A stretch of 64,000 nt of DNA from Hyphococcus sp. (GTDB taxonomy: Bacteria; Pseudomonadota; Alphaproteobacteria; Caulobacterales; Parvularculaceae), in NCBI GenBank assembly GCA_021776335.1, contig JAJFGB010000010.1:1-64000 (forward strand). The letters run 5' to 3'. The position numbers and the translations under genes are program-made. Shown here in pieces: positions 1-8,347 of this stretch. The notes under the pieces are model-generated. The model ran no database searches, was not told the DNA's origin, and saw only the letters and a program-made list of their open reading frames with translations. How positions within the stretch are numbered: position 1 is the stretch's first letter; every line of letters begins with the position of its first letter.

Positions 1-731
1 AACTGACCGAGCAGTTGAAAAAAACTGCATTAATTACTGACATTAGTACGTCACAAAACAAAACTTCGAATAAACGAAGTTTGGTTTGTAAACTGAAAAA
101 CGTCAGTGATGGTCAGTCCTGTTTGATCCGTCAATTTAATAGAATTAAATTGTCGGTTCATATTCTGTTGCCAGAATATCGCCAGGACGCCGCCGCCCAC
201 GTTTCTCTTCCTCAATATTCAATTTTCAAAGAGCCCGGCCCTCTCCACCTTTTCAGGATTTGAGAACCTGCCGACCAGACCCTGAAATTTGAAATCGAAA
301 CTTCAAAAATCAAAATACAGCCGACAAAAAACCGACGTTCCCGAAGCCGCCCTACGAAGCTTTGTCTGCCCCGTGGCGGCCACTTCGGCCGCGTCGGTGA
401 AGCGCGGATTTACTCACCCATCCCCGCCCTGTCAACGCATTATTCAAACTTTTTTTCGCGGAGAATCCCGGGGTCATTTTCCCCAATTTTTCCGCATTAC
501 ATTTTGCAGCGCCAAGGCGCCCTCGCACATGTCGTAAAATGCGCAGAACCCTTATTTATAGGGGTGTTTAGGAATATTCAAGCGTATATTTACCTAATTG
601 GCGAATCTGTAATCTGCCGCGTAAACGGCAAATTCCCCAACCGGGATTTGTGATTGTTCCGCAGATTCTTTGGTTATTTTTTCTGTAACTTCAGGGAATG
701 GTCACCGAATCCGTGAATATTCTGGTGAACC
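1..731. other. Gene-free left edge with inverted repeats
   Basis: No convincing coding sequence is seen here. Two clear inverted repeats are present: an 8-bp stem with a 6-nt loop at 61-82 and a 9-bp AT-rich stem with a 3-nt loop at 132-152. A shorter one (AACTG-N6-CAGTT) lies at 1-16. The rest is AT-rich with long T runs near 449 and 677, and leads into the start of the patatin gene at 732. Two 82-codon open frames here have no ribosome site or recognisable content. Confidence 0.5.
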
Positions 732-1694
732 ATGACCGAAAATATGGATTTTCCAGCCCCCCCAAACCGCGATGCAAACGCGCACAGACCATTAATCGGG
801 CTTGCGCTTGGCGGCGGCGTTGCCCGTGGCTGGGCCCATATTGGCGTGGTTCAACGCCTCGATGAGATCGGGCTTCGACCCGATATCGTCGCCGGCACTT
901 CCGTCGGCGCGCTCGTCGGCGGATTTTGGCTCGCCGGCCATCTCCAACCGCTTGAGAGTTGGGCGCGCAGCCTGACAAAGACACGAATGCTCAGCTATTT
1001 CGATGTGGTGCTGAACGGATCAGGCCTGATGGGCGGCAAACGCCTCGAAAAAGCACTGCAACGCTATCTTCCCACGACAAATATTGAAGATCTGAATGAA
1101 CGCTTTGTTGCCGTAACGGCCGAACTCGCGACGGGACACGAGATTTGGCTGATGGAAGGCGATCTCGGAGATGCAGTCCAGGCAGCCTATGCCCTGCCCG
1201 GCGTCTTTCCGCCGCGCGCTATCAATGGCCGCTGGCTAATCGACGGCGCGCTGGTCAATCCACTCCCGGTCTCGGCATGCCGCGCCCTCGGCGCGCGCCT
1301 TGTGATTGCCGTTGGCCTGCATACGGGCGCCTTCGGTCAGGGTGTCAAACAGCGAAAAGAGCGGTTTGATATTTTGTCCGACGACGCAGGCAAAGAGCTT
1401 GAAGCGGCGGCAAAGGGCAACCTTGCGGAAAAACTGATGTTGCACCGCCTGTTCCACGCCAGCAACAATGCACCAGGTGTCGGCTCAGTCATGCTCGCTT
1501 CATTCAACATTTTAATGGATCGCATCACGCGGTCACGCTTGGCGGGCGATCCGCCAGACGTCTTGGTGGCGCCCCAGGTGGGACACATACCGTTACTTGA
1601 TTTCGATCGCGCAGATGAGTTGATCAAACTTGGTCGAGACGAAGTCGATCGCCAAATGCCGGAAATCGAAAGCGCGATGGAATATTTGGCGTAA
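732..1694 (+). CDS. Patatin-like phospholipase, RssA/NTE type
   Basis: Predicted serine lipase of the patatin/NTE group acting on phospholipids or lysophospholipids. The 320-residue protein shows the glycine-rich oxyanion motif GGGVARG (residues 27-33), the nucleophile elbow GTSVG with Ser57, and the catalytic Asp in the DGA motif at residue 171, so the Ser-Asp dyad is intact. There is no signal peptide, and the length fits bacterial RssA-like proteins (about 300). Its substrate cannot be read from sequence. It stands alone and is followed by a 230-bp gap with a dispersed repeat. Confidence 0.9.
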   Translation: MTENMDFPAPPNRDANAHRPLIGLALGGGVARGWAHIGVVQRLDEIGLRPDIVAGTSVGALVGGFWLAGHLQPLESWARSLTKTRMLSYFDVVLNGSGLMGGKRLEKALQRYLPTTNIEDLNERFVAVTAELATGHEIWLMEGDLGDAVQAAYALPGVFPPRAINGRWLIDGALVNPLPVSACRALGARLVIAVGLHTGAFGQGVKQRKERFDILSDDAGKELEAAAKGNLAEKLMLHRLFHASNNAPGVGSVMLASFNILMDRITRSRLAGDPPDVLVAPQVGHIPLLDFDRADELIKLGRDEVDRQMPEIESAMEYLA

Positions 1695-1876
1695 CACTTG
1701 TCGAACGGCGCCAGCGGCAATCTATCCGTCGCGCGTTGCAATAAATATTGGCGGCATCGCGACCAGGACCTTTCCGAGATAAAGTGGTTCCGGTCTGTGG
1801 TCTCCGACCGCGAACGCGGTCAAGATATTGGTTAGCGCGCCTTCGCGCGCGGGAAACGCCTCAGATTGATATCCAA

Positions 1877-1926
1877 GCGAATTTTTTATCGGAAAACCGC
1901 GTCACACTTTTCCTGAAATGCGCTAA
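1877..1926. repeat. Dispersed intergenic repeat, copy 1
   Basis: A roughly 50-bp element containing ATCGGAAAACCGCGTCACAC followed by TTTTCCTGAAATGCGC. The reverse complement of 56552-56602 matches almost base for base, and 44312-44352 is a shorter third copy. All three sit in gaps next to the 3' ends of genes; this copy touches the stop end of the CBS gene. Similar motifs are familiar between genes of alphaproteobacteria; the function is unknown to me. Confidence 0.65.
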
Positions 1927-2351
1927 GATGCGATGTACTCTTTCAGCGCTGCGGCTTCCTGTTCAGCCTGCTCAATTTTGCGTTTGACGACGTCGCCGAT
2001 TGATATCACACCGACAAGCGCGTCGCCCTCAGTTACCGGCAGATGCCGAATGCGCTTTCGCGTCATCAGCGCCATGACTTCGTCGAGTGTCGTGGATGGC
2101 GGGCAAGTGAAAGGTTTCGGGGTCATACAATCACTGACCCGCATTGAAAGAGCATCCTTCCCCTTATCCCCGAGATGTCGGACGACATCGCGCTCCGACA
2201 AAATCCCGACAACATTTTCCCGGTCATCTCTAACAATAACGGCGCCAATATTTTTTTCACTTAACATCGATACGGCGTCCGCTATCAAATCGCCCGACTT
2301 TACAGCAAAAACTTCTACGCCCTTTGACTGAAGAATTTGTTCGACTTTCAT
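1923..2351 (-). CDS. CBS domain-pair protein
   Basis: A 142-residue protein made almost only of two CBS domains (about residues 8-60 and 72-127), a Bateman module that usually binds adenosyl nucleotides such as AMP or ATP. Typical signatures are seen: GAVIVRDDRENVVGILSERD in the first domain and HLPVTEGDALVGVISIGDVV in the second. The C-terminus is a short charged helix. No catalytic domain is attached, so it probably acts as a free-standing energy or nucleotide sensor. The partner is not evident from neighbours. Confidence 0.9.
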   Translation of the reverse strand: MKVEQILQSKGVEVFAVKSGDLIADAVSMLSEKNIGAVIVRDDRENVVGILSERDVVRHLGDKGKDALSMRVSDCMTPKPFTCPPSTTLDEVMALMTRKRIRHLPVTEGDALVGVISIGDVVKRKIEQAEQEAAALKEYIAS

Positions 2352-2440
2352 ATCAGCCTCCCTCTTCGGTTAACTGCATATTGCCTTCGAAATGCCAAAA
2401 CGACAATAGGCCAAGGCTGATCGTATTGTAACCTGTCGCA

Positions 2441-3199
2441 TCAAAATGCGCGGGCGACCCGTTCAAACAGCGGATACGCGAACAGACCAAATACAAAGCC
2501 GCCAATATGTGCTTCCCAAGCGACATTCACGCCGCCGCCCATAAGCGCGCCGCCAAACACACCGACGGCCAAATTCGATACGATGATGAAACTTGAAAAT
2601 GCGATCACGCTGGGCGCCGAAAGCGGGCTTATAGTTGCGGTTTCCGGTCCGAACAGCGTCGAGCGATTAAATGCAAATCGCGCTACACCGCCCATCAATC
2701 CGGAAATGCCGCCGGAGGCGCCGATAAGCAATGTCATTTCATTTGGATGCGCAACAACAAAAGTAAGCGCACCGACGATTCCGCTAAGAAAGTAAAATGT
2801 TAAAAACAAGGATGCGGCGGCGAATGCGGAAAAAGACTGAAGCGCATACTCGCCCCCCATGCGGCGCGCCGTCGGCGTGCCGACAGCTAAAAGCCAGAGC
2901 GAATTAAACAGCAGGTGCGGCACGCTGGCGTGAAAAAACATATGGGCAATCAACGGCGATAACATCGCAAGAACGCCGCCATTTAGTTCAGGGCCCATCA
3001 ATAAGCGTCGCGGCGACACCGCTGCTGCTTCCACAAGCCTTTCCATATGCAACGGCGCAAATACCATCGCCGCGAAGACCAAAATCATCGCCCCCGCGAT
3101 CAATAATACGACGCCTGGGACGTTAAACATCCGCTTTTCGTCGATTTCGCCGCCTGGCCGTCGCAACCTATATGGTGGTTTTTCAGATGCATCACTCAT
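2441..3199 (-). CDS. Rhomboid family intramembrane serine protease
   Basis: Membrane-embedded serine protease of the rhomboid family, 252 residues. The oxyanion segment HMFFHASVPHLLFN (Asn99), the nucleophile motif GASGGISG with Ser162, and the general-base His231 in AHIGG are all present, so it should be active. A charged cytoplasmic N-terminus of about 28 residues precedes the first membrane segment (about 29-48). An inserted stretch between the Ser and His helices (about 182-195) is unusual but compatible with the fold. The substrate is unknown. Confidence 0.88.
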   Translation of the reverse strand: MSDASEKPPYRLRRPGGEIDEKRMFNVPGVVLLIAGAMILVFAAMVFAPLHMERLVEAAAVSPRRLLMGPELNGGVLAMLSPLIAHMFFHASVPHLLFNSLWLLAVGTPTARRMGGEYALQSFSAFAAASLFLTFYFLSGIVGALTFVVAHPNEMTLLIGASGGISGLMGGVARFAFNRSTLFGPETATISPLSAPSVIAFSSFIIVSNLAVGVFGGALMGGGVNVAWEAHIGGFVFGLFAYPLFERVARAF

Positions 3200-3379
3200 A
3201 GACGAAATCTCGGACCCCTCGCTTCAACAATGTGTTAACTTTAGACGGTCAAACCAATCCTTGATAGCGGCGTCAGTGACAATTCACAGATAGCTTTCTC
3301 AAGGTCTTAGGGCCCGAGCGAAAAGCTTTGTTCACCAAAACGGCGTATTGTGTATCGAATTTGCGTTACAGGTTAGCGA

Positions 3380-4072
3380 ATGGTTAAAAATCCGAGCGAA
3401 ATCGCCGGCGACGTTGAAAACACGCCGGAAGATTATTCCGACCGCCGGAAGTATTTCCGGGCCGATCTACCACTGAAAGCCCGATTCCTCACCAAGGACG
3501 GGCAGGAGCGCGGCTGCATCGTGTCCAACATATCAGCGGGCGGCGCCATGCTGCGCGCAAAACATCCCCCCGCCGCAGGATCAAAAGTCGTTCTTTATGT
3601 CGATCAACTCGGTCGTTTCGAAGGAAAGGTCATTCGTTCCGGCGACAAAGTTTTTGCTATCACCTACACCAAGCGACGCGCCAAAGCGGCAAAGATCGCT
3701 GATAATTTGACGCAAGTGATGAATCGCGGCCAGCGGGACACAGACCGGCGCAACAGCCCACGCATACAACAGGACGCACCCGCAATGGTTCAGCTGGAAG
3801 ACGGCCGAACTGCTCAATGCGCAATACTCGATATATCGTTAACCGGCGCATCCATCGAAATTAGCCCGCGCCCTCCCCTTGGCTCCCATCTCGTTTTGGG
3901 ACGCATGACTGCGAAGGTCGTCCGGCGTCATGAAAAAGGCATCGGCGTTGTCTTTACCGGCCCCGCGGAACGCATGGATGATGTAATCGCAGAAGCCTCA
4001 CTCGTCGAACCAGAGCCAGAAACTGGCCCGGACGTTGCACCCACCTTTGGCAAGAAAAGCGCTCCCGCCTGA
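3380..4072 (+). CDS. Tandem PilZ-domain protein
   Basis: A 230-residue cytoplasmic protein with two PilZ-like domains. The first (about 20-100) starts DRRKYFRADLPLKARF and has NISAGG where PilZ proteins carry D-x-S-x-x-G. The second (about 122-210) has RRNSPR and DISLTGA, matching the c-di-GMP-binding RxxxR and DxSxxG motifs better. c-di-GMP binding is therefore more likely in the second domain. Followed 20 bp later by a GYF-like gene, possibly in the same transcript. The downstream effector is unknown. Confidence 0.82.
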   Translation: MVKNPSEIAGDVENTPEDYSDRRKYFRADLPLKARFLTKDGQERGCIVSNISAGGAMLRAKHPPAAGSKVVLYVDQLGRFEGKVIRSGDKVFAITYTKRRAKAAKIADNLTQVMNRGQRDTDRRNSPRIQQDAPAMVQLEDGRTAQCAILDISLTGASIEISPRPPLGSHLVLGRMTAKVVRRHEKGIGVVFTGPAERMDDVIAEASLVEPEPETGPDVAPTFGKKSAPA

Positions 4073-4092
4073 ACCATTAACAGGGATTGATT

Positions 4093-4680
4093 ATGATTGC
4101 CGCTGAAAATTGGTGCATCAAAGTGGCCGACAAAGTATACGGCCCTTATTCTTCCGACCAAATGCGTAAATTGGCGCATGAAGGACGCCTGGCGTCATGG
4201 TCTCTCATTTCTCCGGCGGGAAGCCGCGCGTGGCGCGAAGCCCGCGAAGAGTCTCGATTTGCAAATTTCTTCGGACAAACCGAAGCCCTGGCGGGCGCGC
4301 GGAGCGAGGGCGCTCTCAACAAACCTGGCAAGGATTTCGGCAAAAACGGAAAAACCACAGCCAAATTTGGAAGGTCAGCGCCTGAAACGCACAGTCGCAC
4401 AGCTAATTTTGTCGTCGTTTTCGATGCAGCTTGCGGAACAGCGAACCGCGTTGAAGCGGCAATGTTTAGTTTGGGCCCTGCATTCAGGCTGACGGAAAAT
4501 GTTTGGAGCGTAACCTGCGAGCTTACGGCCGTTGGTGTGCGCAATGCGATTGCTCCGTATCTCACACCGCATGAACTGATCTTTGTCGTTGACTCAACAC
4601 GCGGACGCAGCTCCTGGCAAAACTTTTCACTCGAAGAGCAATCAAAAGTGGCCGCCGCTTATGCGCTTGGAAAACAATAG
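4093..4680 (+). CDS. GYF_2-like (DUF4339) domain protein
   Basis: The N-terminal 55 residues resemble the GYF_2/DUF4339 domain: NWCIKVADKVYGPYSSDQMRKL and a later SLISPAGSRAWREA, a small aromatic-rich fold that binds peptides or sits at the end of membrane proteins. A linker rich in Gly and Lys follows (about 75-105) and then an unrecognised C-terminal domain of about 90 residues. Start: ATG 4093 with AGGGA six bases upstream is preferred over an in-frame TTG at 4087. Function unknown; linked to the PilZ gene by close spacing only. Confidence 0.65.
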   Translation: MIAAENWCIKVADKVYGPYSSDQMRKLAHEGRLASWSLISPAGSRAWREAREESRFANFFGQTEALAGARSEGALNKPGKDFGKNGKTTAKFGRSAPETHSRTANFVVVFDAACGTANRVEAAMFSLGPAFRLTENVWSVTCELTAVGVRNAIAPYLTPHELIFVVDSTRGRSSWQNFSLEEQSKVAAAYALGKQ

Positions 4681-4944
4681 CATCTAGTGCACGCGATAGC
4701 GCTTTCGAGTTCCACTAAAAAATCAAATTCCCGCTCGGCGTAACCGCTGCGAAGAGTGATAGTGAAAACGGTAACTGATTCGCACAGCATCAGGCCGTGT
4801 AATGCCCTATGCCGAATATGCGAGCACAAATCTTGCGCCATGCGCAGATACATAAGCGCATGGCGTCATTCTTTACACAGCACCGTTAGACTGAACGACG
4901 CGAAAATCAGCGCCAATTCTCATCTCTGCTGCAAAGCAGGAGAA

Positions 4945-5185
4945 GCCAATGATGAAGCGCAAAATTGCTCATATGGCCAGTTGAAAATGTTGCTGACTCG
5001 GCTTGGATGGAATTCGTCCATGGTGGTCACCGGCGATCCGGAACAAAGCGACTTGCCCGACGCCTGTCAAAGTTGCAGGATTCGCGGAACGGCTTGAAAA
5101 GATTGACAATGTTGAGGCGGTGCGGTTCTCGCGCAATGATGTTGTGCGCCATCCACCGGTGGCGGAGATGATCGAGGCGCTCTGA
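4945..5185 (+). pseudogene. Relic of phoH (3' end), frameshifted
   Basis: Frame 1 reads [19 protein letters not shown] and then [13 protein letters not shown], matching the Walker B and following motif of PhoH ATPases (DEAQN..., MVVTGDP.Q.DLP). At about 5060-5075 the match moves to frame 2, where [17 protein letters not shown] and DVVRHPPVAEMIEAL match the PhoH C-terminus, ending in TGA at 5183. The N-terminal two thirds, including Walker A, are missing. It is a non-functional remnant; an intact phoH should exist elsewhere in the genome. The rest of 4681-5272 holds nothing I can assign. Confidence 0.75.
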
Positions 5186-5272
5186 TCATCGGCGCTGGCC
5201 AAACGGGATTTTCAGAAAACCCGGCTCGTGTTAAGGCTGCCGCCATGCACAGCGTCGATAAGGTGATTTAGT

Positions 5273-6034
5273 ATGGGTAATGGGCAAGGTTTTAGCGGTG
5301 ATGAGGTCAAAGAGGAGTCTAGCTGGCGGTATCCGCTCGGCATCTTCATGGCGACCCTCGTTCTTTGTGCGATATTTCTTTATTATTATGTAGGCCCGAG
5401 TGTTGAGGAATTCAGCGGCAACGTGCCAAGCCCGGCGATCACTGAAGAACCGGTAATGATCGAGATAGCGGGAACGCACTTCACCCCGTCAGCCAACTAT
5501 ACAGTGTATCCTCGGGCGCGCCGTGGCGGCATCAGAGATGAAGTATCGCTTTACGTATTGTGGCCGTTGATGAACGGCTATGCCCCGGCGCAGCGACGGG
5601 AATTCATCGAAAACGATCCCGACACGCGGCGCATCGACATCACGATTTCCAGGCGCACATCTCCATTTAACGAAACACAGCGATTTGAAACGCTCTATCT
5701 ACCGCAGACCGTAGATCAGCGCGGTGTCAAGACACCGTATCATTTGTCGAAATTTACATTCAAAGACCAGCGCGCAAATGTGCCGACGAGCGGATATGCT
5801 GATTCAGAAATGTTTGTCGGCGTTGATAATGACAACCAGCTCCTGGCGCTTTTCTGTTTTGAGGAACGCGAAGATATCCGCAGCCCCGAATGCTGGCGAG
5901 AATATGAATATAGCGACGCCATCGAAGTGAGTTATCGGTTCAAGCGCCCATATCTTCCGGAATGGCGCGCTATTGACACCAAGGTCCGGGAATTTGTGGC
6001 GGATCTCGATCAGGCGCAACAAGCCAATCAATAG
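5273..6034 (+). CDS. Conserved-looking single-span membrane protein, unknown
   Basis: A 253-residue protein with a short cytoplasmic N-terminus, one membrane helix (about 20-41, LGIFMATLVLCAIFLYYYVG) and a large presumed periplasmic domain with two Cys (about residues 196 and 206) that could form a disulfide. I do not recognise the family. The stop overlaps the stop region of the converging membrane gene by 7 bp (6028-6034). ATG 5273 is the first start after a TGA-free stretch, with weak upstream Shine-Dalgarno character. Confidence 0.6.
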   Translation: MGNGQGFSGDEVKEESSWRYPLGIFMATLVLCAIFLYYYVGPSVEEFSGNVPSPAITEEPVMIEIAGTHFTPSANYTVYPRARRGGIRDEVSLYVLWPLMNGYAPAQRREFIENDPDTRRIDITISRRTSPFNETQRFETLYLPQTVDQRGVKTPYHLSKFTFKDQRANVPTSGYADSEMFVGVDNDNQLLALFCFEEREDIRSPECWREYEYSDAIEVSYRFKRPYLPEWRAIDTKVREFVADLDQAQQANQ

Positions 6035-7452
6035 CGTCCGGTTTTTGCGCTCATCGCGATCATCATGACCGGCGCAAGAATTAAGCTGATGACGCCGGTT
6101 GCTGCAAAATAGGCGGCGGCCATAAAGCCTCCCTCCCATGCGAAAGATTGCGCGACCGCGATCAATGACGTGGTCCCTATACCGATTGCCGCAAGGAAAC
6201 GATGCAATCCGTCAGCCATCGCATTCTGGGCAATGTCACGCGCATTGCGCCAGACCTCACCGGCGTTGCGCCAACTTACGGTTAGCTGGCTTAGCGCTAT
6301 CGCCGTCAGTGTGAGTGCTGTGAAACGGTCGGTTAATGAAGGCGGCGTTACACCAAAAACCGCATAAAAATAATCTGCCAGAAGCGCACTCGCCAATAAC
6401 ATCGCAACGATCAGCAAGCTTGTGCGCAGGGAAACGAATGTCACCGCCGCGGCGCCAAAAATGATCACATAAAACAACAAAAAATTCACTGGCGCACCCA
6501 AGCCAACGTCGAATGCAGCGATAACGACAAAAACGCCGGCGATAGCCGTCGCAGCGAGCGCCGTCGTCGCGGGAAGGATGCGCCTTAGCGGCCGCCAGGC
6601 ATGCGCGAACCACTCGCGGCGGCGATTTTCATCTACAGCAACTTGCTCGCTGGCGCGTTCCAGCGACAATGATCCGGTCACGGCCACCAGCGCTGCGGAC
6701 GCTGCGAGCACGGATACGCTGACGCCGCCCCATAGAACCGGCCATTCGACAGCGCCAAAATTGGTATTCAGCGTTTGCACCACCATCATCGCGCCCGCCG
6801 CAAAGATGGCGAACACCGTCGGCGCAATCACGGCATGGCAAGCTGCCGCAGCCGATTGCTGGCTGGCCGCGCCCTTTGCGAAATTTTTAGAAAAATCAGC
6901 AGCGACATTTAAGCCGGTTGTTCCCCCAATCGTCAACGCCACAGCTACAGCCGTCGCCGCGGCGGGAGACCCCAAAAGACCTTCAAGCGCGAGATAGCCG
7001 GCGCCGCCTGCGGCGCCGAGAATAGCTGCAAGCGGCGCCAAAACGCCGAGGCGTACCGTCCCTTGCATGAAAGGCGCAAGCGCTGTCAAAAATGCAAACA
7101 GTCCTGCGGCAGATATCGTCATGAGCATGGGTGGGGGCGCCAAAAATGCCGGCATCGGTAATGCTCGCTGCGCCGATGCCGCAAGAGCGCCCGAAACAAT
7201 AAAAACCAAAATGATAAACAGGCCCCGGTTTAATGGTCGCCGCGGCATCACAGCCGCGAGCGTAAGGGGCACACCAACTACAAAAAAGGCGTTTCTAATC
7301 AGGCTGACGACCAGACTGGCATTCTCGGCAGCCGCACTGCGGCGCACACCCACGACGCAAAGAGCCGTCAGGCCCAGCGCCAACACCGTTGTCGCCAGCA
7401 ATGGCCGCTGTGCGGCCAATTTTCCGAAAAAACCAGTGGGCGCGCCCGCCAA
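6028..7452 (-). CDS. Polytopic membrane protein, unknown
   Basis: 474 residues, strongly hydrophobic, with about ten or more predicted membrane segments and one long basic cytoplasmic loop (about 267-295, ERASEQVAVDENRRREWFAH). No transporter or enzyme motif that I recognise. Codon use resembles neighbours, so it is probably a native gene. Downstream of and co-directional with the DUF3126 gene (10-bp gap), so the two may be transcribed together. Function open. Confidence 0.6.
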   Translation of the reverse strand: MAGAPTGFFGKLAAQRPLLATTVLALGLTALCVVGVRRSAAAENASLVVSLIRNAFFVVGVPLTLAAVMPRRPLNRGLFIILVFIVSGALAASAQRALPMPAFLAPPPMLMTISAAGLFAFLTALAPFMQGTVRLGVLAPLAAILGAAGGAGYLALEGLLGSPAAATAVAVALTIGGTTGLNVAADFSKNFAKGAASQQSAAAACHAVIAPTVFAIFAAGAMMVVQTLNTNFGAVEWPVLWGGVSVSVLAASAALVAVTGSLSLERASEQVAVDENRRREWFAHAWRPLRRILPATTALAATAIAGVFVVIAAFDVGLGAPVNFLLFYVIIFGAAAVTFVSLRTSLLIVAMLLASALLADYFYAVFGVTPPSLTDRFTALTLTAIALSQLTVSWRNAGEVWRNARDIAQNAMADGLHRFLAAIGIGTTSLIAVAQSFAWEGGFMAAAYFAATGVISLILAPVMMIAMSAKTGRY

Positions 7453-7462
7453 TGCCTACGGC

Positions 7463-7687
7463 TCAACTTGCGGGGCGTTCTGGAAGGTCGATTTCCAGAA
7501 TCGCCATGTTAAAGTCATAAGAAACTTCGCCGTCTTCAGCGTCGCGAAAAATCACACCGATAAATTCATCACCAAAGTAGACCTCAGCTGAATCGTCCTT
7601 ATTGGAGCGACCCCGCACTGTAAGGTTTGGCACATTAAATTTTGACTGCAAATATTGCTGCAGCCGTGCGATATCAAGCGGATTCAT
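7463..7687 (-). CDS. DUF3126 family protein
   Basis: A 74-residue protein from the ATG at 7687 (MNPLDIARLQ). Diagnostic stretch: DSAEVYFGDEFIGVIFRDAEDGEVSYDFNMAILEIDLP, paraphrased here as the DUF3126 core with its GDEFIGV and SYDFNMAIL elements. The family is small, alphaproteobacterial and of unknown function. An upstream in-frame ATG at 7741 would add 18 residues, but the inner ATG has GGAAGAGA placed 4 bases before it and matches the family N-terminus, so I prefer it. Confidence 0.8.
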   Translation of the reverse strand: MNPLDIARLQQYLQSKFNVPNLTVRGRSNKDDSAEVYFGDEFIGVIFRDAEDGEVSYDFNMAILEIDLPERPAS

Positions 7688-7810
7688 AGCGTCTCTTCCT
7701 TTTGTCACGCCCGTCTTACCCGTATCCGTCCCGGGCGCCAACCATGCCGCATTGATTGTCAGCGCATCGACGATCTAGACTTTCCAGACTAGGGTTTAAG
7801 GAGCCGGAAA

Positions 7811-8341
7811 ATGCGCGTTTCGAGAATGGGCGCCCTCACAATCATCGCCGCACTTTCAACGGCGTGCGGTGACAATGTCACGTCAAAAGACCCAGGAAAT
7901 AGCCATAAAGAATCGGCGGAAAACCATTGTGTCGCATCGGCGGATATAGCGGTGTCCGACGCATGGATACGGTCGTCGAGAGCCGGCCAGCCGACCAGCG
8001 CCGCCTATCTGACGATGACAAACTGCGGCAAAGAGGATGACACGCTGATCTCCGCGTCATTCGACGGTTCGGGCGCCGTCGAATTGCACATGACCGCGAT
8101 GACGGGAGACGGGATGACCTCAATGGCGTCTATGACGCCAACGCACGGCGTCACTCTGCCCGCCGGTGAGACAATTACACTCGAGCCCGGCGGCGGTCAT
8201 ATTATGCTTATTGGCATGACAGAAAGTGTCGTGACCGACAGTAATCCAGTCTTAACACTGGAATTCGAAAAAGCAGCGACCTTAAATATTACCTTCGAAG
8301 TGCGCGACGCCATTCACGGCAATGATCACAGCACACATTGA
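7811..8341 (+). CDS. PCu(A)C-type copper chaperone lipoprotein
   Basis: Periplasmic copper(I) carrier of the PCuAC/DUF461 family that supplies cytochrome c oxidase or handles copper. A lipoprotein signal peptide ends at LSTAC (Cys19). The domain begins at DAWIRSSRAGQPTSAAYLTM and carries the copper ligands in the usual order: His-Met in VELHMTAMTGDG, and His-x-Met in GGHIMLIGM. 176 residues fits the family. There is no Sco or cox gene beside it here; it stands between DUF3126 and an unknown membrane protein, converging with the latter with a 6-bp gap. Confidence 0.85.
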   Translation: MRVSRMGALTIIAALSTACGDNVTSKDPGNSHKESAENHCVASADIAVSDAWIRSSRAGQPTSAAYLTMTNCGKEDDTLISASFDGSGAVELHMTAMTGDGMTSMASMTPTHGVTLPAGETITLEPGGGHIMLIGMTESVVTDSNPVLTLEFEKAATLNITFEVRDAIHGNDHSTH

Positions 8342-8347
8342 GGCACG

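Noticed and set aside
15-537. Two 82-codon frames at the left edge
   Set aside because: No ribosome site, no family resemblance, and they run through inverted repeats and T tracts.
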